7,774 nt of DNA from an uncultured Gemmatimonadales bacterium (GTDB taxonomy: Bacteria > Gemmatimonadota > Gemmatimonadetes > Longimicrobiales > Gaopeijiaceae). The first letter of the stretch is position 1. The number at the start of each line of letters is the position of its first letter. Location of the stretch: contig CALJLC010000132.1 in assembly GCA_937982605.1 (NCBI GenBank), positions 1 to 7,774 of the forward strand. The letters run 5' to 3'. Below the pieces are notes generated by a model. That model saw only the letters and a program-made list of their open reading frames with translations. It was not told the origin of the DNA and did not search any database. Position numbers and translations under genes: made by a program. Positions 1 through 5,167 of the stretch are shown here, piece after piece.

Positions 1-389
1 GACCGGGACAGGTCCCCACCGACCACCCGGGCGCCGTGCGCCTCCGCGGCGTCGCGCACGCCCCGGTTCACCGCCTCGACGTCGACGTCGCCTTCTCGCG
101 GAGCCGCGATCGACACCAGGACGCCGACCGGCGCCGCACCCATCGCGGCCAGGTCGGAGAGCGCGGAGACCGCGGCCCGCCACCCGACCTCGTGGTCGGA
201 GATCCAGCTGCGCCGGAAGTGCACACCCTCCACGGAGAGCTCCGAGCTCACGACCCATCCGCCCTCGAGCACCGCGGCGTCGTCGCCCGGACCGACCATG
301 ACCTCGGGAGGGAGCGTCTCCGCGCCCTCCGTGAAGCGGCGGATCATGTCGAACTCGGTGCCCCGCCCCAGCCGTATCGTGCGCCCCAT
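1..389 (-). CDS. thiL: Thiamine-monophosphate kinase, 5' part (3' end beyond left edge)
   Basis: ThiL phosphorylates thiamine monophosphate to thiamine diphosphate with ATP, the last step of cofactor synthesis, in the cytoplasm. About 129 residues are present; the family is usually about 300-350, so the C-terminal half is missing. Visible family motifs in order: TEFDMIRRF (11-19), the metal-binding GPGDDAAV (33-40), VEGVHF (53-58), the LSDLAAMGA segment (78-86) and VGGD (123-126). This is the ATP/Mg-binding N-domain of the ThiL/PurM/SelD fold. The ATG at 389 is chosen because an AAGGAGGGAG Shine-Dalgarno lies at 395-404, with its GGAGG core 8 bases upstream, and the GTEF motif begins right after it. 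One oddity: the usual Thr-Asp before the VEGVHF motif reads Ser-Glu (Glu50). It follows nnr by 81 bases that contain stem-loops, so it may be the last gene of the transcript or have its own signal. The family call is firm. Confidence 0.93.
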   Translation of the reverse strand, partial: MGRTIRLGRGTEFDMIRRFTEGAETLPPEVMVGPGDDAAVLEGGWVVSSELSVEGVHFRRSWISDHEVGWRAAVSALSDLAAMGAAPVGVLVSIAAPREGDVDVEAVNRGVRDAAEAHGARVVGGDLSR

Positions 390-394
390 CGTCA

Positions 395-404
395 CTCCCT
401 CCTT
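395..404 (-). promoter_or_regulatory. Strong Shine-Dalgarno of thiL
   Basis: On the minus strand this reads AAGGAGGGAG, with the GGAGG core 8 bases before the ATG at 389. It is the best-formed ribosome binding site in the window and fixes the thiL start. Confidence 0.75.
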
Positions 405-409
405 CGGTG

Positions 410-439
410 CCCCGGGACGCGCGAGCGCGTGCCTCGGGG
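410..439 (-). other. Bulged GC-rich stem-loop between nnr and thiL
   Basis: Positions 410-414 pair with 435-439, 415-416 with 432-433, and 417-421 (acgcg) with 426-430 (cgcgt). The loop is four bases (422-425) and there are two single-base bulges, giving about 12 base pairs. A second short hairpin pairs 441-445 with 450-454. Neither is followed by a U tract in the minus-strand transcript; the next sequence is the thiL Shine-Dalgarno. It could be a terminator of the U-less kind, a processing site or leader structure. In sequence this GC-rich, chance pairing is also possible. Confidence 0.35.
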
Positions 440-470
440 TCGCGGCCCCCCGCGTGCACTACCGGAACGG

Positions 471-2036
471 TCAGCGCGCGGGGTCGGCATCGAAGATGAC
501 GAAGGGGAGGTGCAGGTCCGGTTCGGCCGGACCGGGCTCGGCGAGCGCCTCGGGAATCCGCTCGACCACATCCGAGGGGGTCAGCCCCGCCCCCAGGCCG
601 GCCAGCGTCGCGGCCCGGCCCGTCAGGTAGAGCCCCACCGCTCCCGCGTCGGCCGGGTGGAGGCCCTGGGCCACGAGCGCGACGCAGGCGCCGGTCAGCG
701 CGTCACCCATCCCGGCGACGGCCAGATCCGACGAGCTCTGCGTGTCGAAGGAGACCGGCCGGCCGGGCGATCCCACCAGGGAGGGGGCGCCCTTGAGCAG
801 CACCGCGCAGCCGAAGGCGTCGACCGCGTCCCGAAGCGCCGAGAGCGCGTCGGCTCCCGAGGCCTCCGGTCGCAGCCGCGCCATCTCGCCGGGGTGGGGC
901 GTCGTCAGGAGGGGCCGGCGCGCCGCGACGTCGGCGAGGTAGACGCCGCCATCGGCGGCGAGGATCGGCGCGTCGGCGTCGAGCACGAGGGGCGTCTCGC
1001 CGGCGCCGACCACGCGCTCGAGGGCCTCGCGCGCCGCGGGGGCCCGGCCGAGGCCGGGCCCGACCGCCACGGCGTCGCTTTCCGCGGCGGCCCGCTCCAG
1101 GGCACCCGCCTCGAAGCCGACGTGGATCGCGTCGGGGAGCGTGCTCTGGACGATGTCGCGGTTCTCCTCGACGGTCGCCACGCGGAGGAGCCCGGCACCC
1201 GTCCTGAACGCTGACCGGGCCGCCAGGACGACCGCGCCGGCCATGCCGCGGGAGCCCCCGACCACGAGAATCCGGCCGACCCGGTTCTTGTGCGTGTCCG
1301 TCGACCGGCGCGGCAGCCGGGCGCGCGCCCACGCAGGGGTGCAGACGACGGCGCTCGCGTCCGCCTCCCCGAGCGGCGGAAAGCCGATCTCCACGACGAC
1401 GTGGCGACCGGCCCGCCCCCGAGCCGGGTGGAGCAGCGCGCCGGTCTTGGCGGCGCCGAAGGCGACGGTGGCGAAGGCCCGCACGGCGGCCCCCGGGACC
1501 TCGCCCGTGGTGGCGTCGACGCCGGAAGGCACGTCAAGGGCCAGCACCGGCACGCCGGACGCGTTCAGGCGCTCGATCGCCCGGGCCTGCCGGTCCCGGG
1601 GCGCCCCGCGGACACCCGTGCCGAGGACGCCGTCCACGACGGCGTCGGAGCCGTCCAGGACGCCGGTCCACCCGGCGTCGTCGAGCGCCTCGTCCGGCAC
1701 GACGCGCACGGGCCAGCCATGGAGCAGCGGATCGTCCGCGGGACGGTCACCGACCAGGACGGCGGTGCACTCGGCGCCCCACGCCGCGAGGGAGCGAAGC
1801 GCCACGAGCGCGTCGCCTCCGTTGTTCCCGGAGCCGACGAGCGCCACCACCCGGGCAGGCGAGAGCATGCGCGCGAGCACCGCCGCGGCGCAGCGCCCGG
1901 CGTTCTCCATGAGCACCGGCTGGGGCACCCCCACGACGTCGATCGCGCGCCGGTCGAACGCGGCGGCCTCGTCGGCGGTCTGGGCCCGCACGTCACCCCG
2001 GGCAAACGGACGGAGCCGAGGGCGGGGCGCCTTCAT
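471..2036 (-). CDS. nnr: Bifunctional NAD(P)H-hydrate epimerase / ADP-dependent NAD(P)H-hydrate dehydratase
   Basis: This enzyme repairs damaged NADHX and NADPHX in the cytoplasm. The N-terminal epimerase domain (about 16-240) interconverts the R and S hydrates; the C-terminal ribokinase-like domain (about 245-500) dehydrates the S form, using ADP in bacteria. Epimerase motifs: LMENAGR (42-48), GSGNNGGDALV (68-78), VDGVLGTGVRG (134-144) and LDVPSGVDATTGEV (167-180). Dehydratase motifs: THK with VGRILVVGGS (248-262), VGPGLGR (325-331), LDADA (352-356), TTPHPGEMARL (378-388), LLKG (413-416) and AGMGDALTG (441-449). At 521 residues it matches the usual fused length (about 490-520). The start is uncertain. 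The ATG at 2036 has no Shine-Dalgarno, and family N-termini usually begin nearer residue 16, where a GTG codon lies. It sits 51 bases after the zinc-ribbon gene and upstream of thiL, another cofactor gene. Confidence 0.95.
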   Translation of the reverse strand: MKAPRPRLRPFARGDVRAQTADEAAAFDRRAIDVVGVPQPVLMENAGRCAAAVLARMLSPARVVALVGSGNNGGDALVALRSLAAWGAECTAVLVGDRPADDPLLHGWPVRVVPDEALDDAGWTGVLDGSDAVVDGVLGTGVRGAPRDRQARAIERLNASGVPVLALDVPSGVDATTGEVPGAAVRAFATVAFGAAKTGALLHPARGRAGRHVVVEIGFPPLGEADASAVVCTPAWARARLPRRSTDTHKNRVGRILVVGGSRGMAGAVVLAARSAFRTGAGLLRVATVEENRDIVQSTLPDAIHVGFEAGALERAAAESDAVAVGPGLGRAPAAREALERVVGAGETPLVLDADAPILAADGGVYLADVAARRPLLTTPHPGEMARLRPEASGADALSALRDAVDAFGCAVLLKGAPSLVGSPGRPVSFDTQSSSDLAVAGMGDALTGACVALVAQGLHPADAGAVGLYLTGRAATLAGLGAGLTPSDVVERIPEALAEPGPAEPDLHLPFVIFDADPAR

Positions 2037-2047
2037 GGAGGTGTCAT

Positions 2048-2073
2048 CGGCGTCGCGGAGAGGCGCGACGCCG
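2048..2073 (-). other. Perfect 10-bp stem-loop just upstream of nnr
   Basis: Positions 2048-2057 (cggcgtcgcg) are the exact reverse complement of 2064-2073 (cgcgacgccg), around a six-base loop. It fills about half of the 51-base gap between the zinc-ribbon gene and nnr, and ends 11 bases before the nnr ATG. No U tract follows in the transcript. It may terminate or attenuate upstream transcription or shape nnr translation. That role is inference; the pairing is seen directly. Confidence 0.45.
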
Positions 2074-2087
2074 GCGCGCGGAACGCG

Positions 2088-2285
2088 CTACTTGTACGAC
2101 TGGCCGATCTGGCGGCCGAGGGTGATCTCGCCGTTGTCGATCCGGAGGTTGAATCCGCACTCGGGATTCGAGCAGACCCACGCCTTGTAACGGATCGGGG
2201 CCCCGTCCCTGCCGTAGTCCGAAAGCGGCAGCAAGAGGCCGCTGTCGCACTTCTGGCACCGAGGAAACCCGGTGACTTCCGCCAT
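2088..2285 (-). CDS. Small four-cysteine zinc-ribbon protein, function unknown
   Basis: This 65-residue protein has a CxxC knuckle (Cys10, Cys13) and a second knuckle CSNPEC (Cys38, Cys43), separated by 24 residues. That is the layout of a single zinc ribbon. The segment between the knuckles is polar with a few aromatics, and the tail after Cys43 reads like a short beta-hairpin (NLRIDNGEI). There is no signal peptide or membrane segment, so it is probably cytoplasmic. The ATG at 2285 is supported by a GGAGG core about 9 bases upstream within a G-rich stretch (2292-2304). I do not recognise a named family. Zinc ribbons of this size can bind nucleic acid or protein partners, but nothing here identifies one. 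It lies downstream of the Minf_1886-family gene after a structured 102-base gap. Confidence 0.8.
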   Translation of the reverse strand: MAEVTGFPRCQKCDSGLLLPLSDYGRDGAPIRYKAWVCSNPECGFNLRIDNGEITLGRQIGQSYK

Positions 2286-2330
2286 GTCCTACCCCCTCCC
2301 CTTTCAAGTGACGGTCGACGCCGTCGCTGT

Positions 2331-2347
2331 GCCCGAGCTCGTCGGGC
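2331..2347 (-). other. 6-bp stem-loop in the gap upstream of the zinc-ribbon gene
   Basis: Positions 2331-2336 (gcccga) pair perfectly with 2342-2347 (tcgggc) around a five-base loop. It lies mid-gap between the Minf_1886-family gene and the zinc-ribbon gene, with no U tract behind it. I see no convincing -35/-10 promoter in the same gap. The structure may be chance in GC-rich sequence. Confidence 0.25.
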
Positions 2348-2364
2348 GTGTCTTGGAATGTCGA

Positions 2365-2380
2365 GCCGCCCGGGGGCGGC
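2365..2380 (-). terminator. Possible U-less terminator hairpin after the Minf_1886-family gene
   Basis: Positions 2365-2370 (gccgcc) pair with 2375-2380 (ggcggc) around a four-base loop. The hairpin begins 7 bases after the stop codon at 2388-2390, the position expected of a terminator. However, the following transcript sequence has no run of U, so an intrinsic terminator of the classical kind is not supported. The call is tentative. Confidence 0.3.
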
Positions 2381-2387
2381 CCCTGCT

Positions 2388-2768
2388 TCAGGTGACCGTA
2401 CCCCAGGGATAGTTCGTCTCGAACGCGTCCTCGAAATCGAACAGGTCCACGAAGTCCTCCGGACGGTCGTCGTCCTCCTTCACGAGGAGGCCGTGCTCGA
2501 CCATCGCGAACACGACCCGGCCGACGTCCTCGGTTCCGTGGATTCCCCAGTGCTCCAGCACGGCTTTGGCGAGAAGCCCGTACCGGCCGATCGCCAGCTC
2601 CCGAACGCCTTCGGTGAGTTCGCGCCCCGAGATGTGCCGGGGCTCGTCGAGAGACTGGATGACCGACTGCAGCGCGAGCATGACGAACTCGTAGGAGCGC
2701 GCGTGGAAGCGCGGGTTCCGCTCCTGGAGTCGATCCAGAACTTCTTCCTGGAATTGCAGTTCGGTCAT
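2388..2768 (-). CDS. Minf_1886 family protein, function unknown
   Basis: This 126-residue acidic protein resembles the Minf_1886 family, small proteins of unknown function that I recall from Verrucomicrobia, Planctomycetes and Gemmatimonadota. The recognisable stretches are YEFVMLAL (26-33), RHISGRELTEGVRELAI (44-60), VLEHWGI (70-76), TEDVGRVVFAMVEHGLL (79-95) and the acidic DFVDLFDFEDAF (105-116). The length is close to that of the family as I recall it. No signal peptide, membrane segment or metal motif is seen, so it is probably cytoplasmic. The ATG at 2768 has no clear Shine-Dalgarno, but no better in-frame start exists upstream and the N-terminus fits the family. It follows glyA by 45 bases and may be co-transcribed with it. 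The family assignment is from memory of its motifs. Confidence 0.8.
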   Translation of the reverse strand: MTELQFQEEVLDRLQERNPRFHARSYEFVMLALQSVIQSLDEPRHISGRELTEGVRELAIGRYGLLAKAVLEHWGIHGTEDVGRVVFAMVEHGLLVKEDDDRPEDFVDLFDFEDAFETNYPWGTVT

Positions 2769-2805
2769 TCGGGCAATCTGTGCTGCGCGATGGACGTTCG
2801 CCAGA

Positions 2806-2826
2806 CGTGGCGGTCAGTCCGCCACG
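2806..2826 (-). other. 8-bp perfect stem-loop with the glyA stop codon in its loop
   Basis: Positions 2806-2813 (cgtggcgg) are the exact reverse complement of 2819-2826 (ccgccacg). The five-base loop (2814-2818) contains the glyA TGA. It could act as a transcript 3'-end stabiliser or weak terminator between glyA and the downstream gene. There is no U tract. Half of the stem is constrained by glyA coding sequence, so a regulatory role is only a possibility. Confidence 0.4.
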
Positions 2827-4097
2827 AGCTCGTGGTAGAGCGGGAAGGCGCCGCTCAGCTCCCGGACCTCGGCACGCACCGTGGCGATGCGGTCGGCGTC
2901 GCCCGGGGATTCGAGGACATCGGCCATCCACGTGGCGATCCGGGCCATCTCCGGCTCCTTCATGCCGCGCGAGGTCAGCGCCGGCGTGCCGATACGCAGG
3001 CCGGACGTCACGAACGGAGACCGCGACTCTCCGGGCACGGTGTTCTTGTTGACCGTGATCCCGGCCGACTCGAGCGCGTGCTCGGCGTCCGTTCCGGAGA
3101 GGTCGGGGTGGCTCCGACGCAGGTCGACGAGGACGAGGTGGTTGTCCGTCCCGCCGCTGACGAGGCCGAAGCCGCGCTCCATGAGCCCCGCGCCCAGGGC
3201 CTGCGCGTTGGCCACGACCTGCCCCGCGTATACCGCGAAGTCCGGCTCCAGGACCTCGCGGAATCCCACCGCCTTCGCCGCGATGACGTGCATCAGCGGT
3301 CCGCCCTGCATGAAGGGGAAGACCGCCTTGTCGACGCCCTTGGCGTACTCCTCCCGGCACAGCACCAGGCCGCCGCGCGGACCGCGCAGCGTCTTGTGCG
3401 TCGTCGTCGTGACGATGTCGGCGTGCGGCACCGGAGAGGGATGGTGGCCCGAGGCGACGAGCCCGGCGCTGTGCGCCATGTCCACGAGCAGCTTCGCCCC
3501 GACCTCGCGCGCGATCTCACCGAACGTCTCGAAGTCGATGATGCGCGGATAGGCGCTCGCCCCGGCCACGATCAGGCGCGGCCGCTCGGACCTCGCCTTG
3601 TCCCGGACGTCGTCGTAGTCGATGCGGCCGTCCTCCTCGCGCACGCCGTAGAAGGCGGGCTCGAACAGCTTGCCGCTGAAGTTGACCGGCGAGCCGTGGG
3701 TGAGGTGACCGCCGTTGCTCAGATCCATCCCGAGGATCTTGTCGCCGGCTTCGATGAGCGTGAAGTACGCCGCCATGTTGGCCTGCGCCCCCGAGTGCGG
3801 CTGCACGTTCGCGTGCTCCGCGCCGAAGATCCGCCTGGCCCGGTCGCGCGCCAGATTCTCCACGACGTCGGCGAACTCGCACCCGCCGTAGTAGCGCTTG
3901 CCGGGGAGCCCCTCGGCGTACTTGTTCGTCAGCACCGAGCCCATCGCCTCGAGCACCGCCCGGGAGACGAAGTTCTCCGAGGCGATGAGCTCGAGGCCCT
4001 CGAGCTGGCGCCGTTCTTCGGCGATCAGGGCGTCGGCGACCTCGGGGTCGGTGACCCGCACGTGCTCGAGCCCGCGGCCCACTCCGGACGGTTCCAT
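2814..4097 (-). CDS. glyA: Serine hydroxymethyltransferase
   Basis: GlyA is a PLP enzyme that interconverts serine plus tetrahydrofolate with glycine plus 5,10-methylene-tetrahydrofolate, feeding the one-carbon pool in the cytoplasm. The 427-residue length is typical. Hallmarks: LELIASENFVS (35-45), LTNKYAEGLPGKRYYGGCE (56-74), NVQPHSGAQAN (97-107), GGHLTHGSPVNFSG (129-142), SAYPR (181-185), VDMAHSAGLVASG (205-217) and TTTTHKTLRGPRGG (230-243). Lys235 in that last motif is the expected PLP Schiff-base lysine. QGGPLMHVIAAKAV (264-277), SGGTDNH (314-320) and SGLRIGTPALTSRGM (365-379) complete the fold. The ATG at 4097 lies 2 bases after the stop of the amino acid dehydrogenase gene, with no strong Shine-Dalgarno, which suggests translational coupling. 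The frame stays open upstream through the neighbouring gene, but that extension is not SHMT-like. The call is firm. Confidence 0.98.
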   Translation of the reverse strand: MEPSGVGRGLEHVRVTDPEVADALIAEERRQLEGLELIASENFVSRAVLEAMGSVLTNKYAEGLPGKRYYGGCEFADVVENLARDRARRIFGAEHANVQPHSGAQANMAAYFTLIEAGDKILGMDLSNGGHLTHGSPVNFSGKLFEPAFYGVREEDGRIDYDDVRDKARSERPRLIVAGASAYPRIIDFETFGEIAREVGAKLLVDMAHSAGLVASGHHPSPVPHADIVTTTTHKTLRGPRGGLVLCREEYAKGVDKAVFPFMQGGPLMHVIAAKAVGFREVLEPDFAVYAGQVVANAQALGAGLMERGFGLVSGGTDNHLVLVDLRRSHPDLSGTDAEHALESAGITVNKNTVPGESRSPFVTSGLRIGTPALTSRGMKEPEMARIATWMADVLESPGDADRIATVRAEVRELSGAFPLYHELVAD

Positions 4098-4099
4098 GC

Positions 4100-5155
4100 T
4101 CAGAACGTCCGCTGGAGGTGGCGGACCTGCCGGACGCGCTGCTGCGCCACCCGGGTCGCCGCGGCGTTGGTGTCCGTCCCGTCGGACCGGGCCAGCTCGA
4201 GGATCCGAATCAGCGTCTCGTAGATCTCCCCGGCCTTCTTCTTGGCGCGGGCGGCGGTCCAGCCGTGGATCTCGCCATACACGTTGATGAGCCCCCCGGC
4301 GTTGATGACGTAGTCCGGGGCGTAGAGGATCCCCTTCTCGGCGAGCGCGGGCCCGTGCACCTCCGCGCGTGCCAGCACGTTGTTCGCGGCCCCGGCGATG
4401 ATGTCGAACGAGAAGCGCCCGAGGGTGTCGTCGTTCACCACGGCCCCGAGCGCGCACGGCGCGAAGATGTCGGCGTCGACGTCGTAGATGGCGTCGGGCT
4501 CCACGGCGGTGGCGCCGAAGTCGTCGACGACGCGCTGGATCCGCTCGGCGTCGATGTCCGTGACCGTGAGCCGCGCGCCTTCCCCGGCCAGGTCCTCGCA
4601 GAGGTAGTATCCGACGTGGCCGAGCCCCTGCACCGCCACGTGGCGGTCGGCGAGGGAATCGTTCCCGTAGCGCACGGCCGCCGAGGCCTTGATGCCCCGG
4701 TAGACGCCGTACGCCGTGACCGGGGAGGGGTCCCCGGAGCGGCCGAGGAGGCCGACGACGTGCTCGGTCTCCATCGCCACGTACTCCATGTCGCTCGGTG
4801 ACGTGCCGACGTCCTCGGCGGTGATGTATCGGCCGCCGAGCGACTCGACCGCCCGTCCGTGCGCCCGGAAGATCATCTCCCGGTCGGGGGTGCGGTTGTC
4901 GCCCCAGATCACCGACTTCCCGCCGCCCAGGTTGAGCCCCGAGATCGCGGCCTTGTACGTCATGCCCCGGGAGAGCCGCAGGGCGTCGACGACGGCGTCG
5001 CGTTCGCACTCGTAGTTCCAGAAGCGGGTGCCGCCCAGCGCCGGACCGAGCGTCGAGTCGTGGATGGCGATGATGCCCCGGTACCCGAGCTCCGGATCGT
5101 TCCAGAAGACGAGCTCCTCGTGGCCGCCTTCCGTCATCAGGTCGAACGTTTCCAT
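4100..5155 (-). CDS. Leucine/phenylalanine/valine-type amino acid dehydrogenase (leucine dehydrogenase-like)
   Basis: The protein should oxidatively deaminate a hydrophobic amino acid, most likely a branched-chain one, to its 2-oxo acid with NAD+, releasing ammonia. It has 351 residues, close to leucine dehydrogenases (about 360). The catalytic N-domain shows LGPALGGTRFW (36-46), DALRLSRGMTYKAA (57-70, Lys68), GLNLGGGKSVI (73-83, Lys80 expected catalytic) and ITAEDVGTSPSDM (111-123). The Rossmann domain has VQGLGHVG (175-182), then VTDID (198-202), GAANNVL (255-261) and YAPDYVINAGGLINV (278-292). An arginine-rich C-terminal tail (335-349) is somewhat unusual. The start at 5155 is preferred over an ATG 14 codons upstream because a GAAGAGGAG site directly precedes it and the upstream choice would overlap the preceding gene. 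Sequence alone does not settle leucine, valine or phenylalanine as substrate. Position next to acyl-CoA enzymes favours catabolism. Confidence 0.93.
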   Translation of the reverse strand: METFDLMTEGGHEELVFWNDPELGYRGIIAIHDSTLGPALGGTRFWNYECERDAVVDALRLSRGMTYKAAISGLNLGGGKSVIWGDNRTPDREMIFRAHGRAVESLGGRYITAEDVGTSPSDMEYVAMETEHVVGLLGRSGDPSPVTAYGVYRGIKASAAVRYGNDSLADRHVAVQGLGHVGYYLCEDLAGEGARLTVTDIDAERIQRVVDDFGATAVEPDAIYDVDADIFAPCALGAVVNDDTLGRFSFDIIAGAANNVLARAEVHGPALAEKGILYAPDYVINAGGLINVYGEIHGWTAARAKKKAGEIYETLIRILELARSDGTDTNAAATRVAQQRVRQVRHLQRTF

Positions 5156-5158
5156 GCT

Positions 5159-5167
5159 CTCCTCTTC
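5159..5167 (-). promoter_or_regulatory. Ribosome binding site deciding the amino acid dehydrogenase start
   Basis: On the minus strand this reads GAAGAGGAG, ending 3 bases before the ATG at 5155. It overlaps the end of the acyl-CoA dehydrogenase gene, whose stop codon is at 5166-5168. The spacing is short but the purine run is clear. It argues against the in-frame ATG at 5197. Confidence 0.55.

Noticed and set aside
36..1214. 392-codon plus-strand open frame opposite thiL and nnr
   Set aside because: It is antisense to two genes with clear catalytic motifs; its product is Arg-rich with no recognisable domain.
2286..2387. Promoter in the 102-base gap before the zinc-ribbon gene
   Set aside because: A TCGACA-like -35 can be found, but no matching -10 lies at 16-18 bases. 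Hairpins and a ribosome site are the only supportable features.
2044..3360. 438-codon minus-strand frame overlapping glyA and both small genes
   Set aside because: It is a wrong-frame reading of glyA and of two better-supported small genes with family or zinc-ribbon motifs.
3401..3421. Short run of gtc-type triplets resembling a simple repeat
   Set aside because: It encodes the conserved TTTTHK active-site segment of GlyA, so protein conservation explains it.
1290..4223. Very long open frame on the plus strand (977 codons) opposite nnr, the two small genes and glyA
   Set aside because: Composition is Arg/Gly/Ala/His-rich low-complexity typical of antisense frames in high-GC DNA. It runs across four well-supported minus-strand genes and their gaps, and shows no family motif.
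4098..5009. In-frame upstream extension of glyA through the amino acid dehydrogenase gene (possible fusion)
   Set aside because: The extension is an Arg/Gly-rich out-of-frame reading of the neighbour. GlyA homology begins right after the ATG at 4097.
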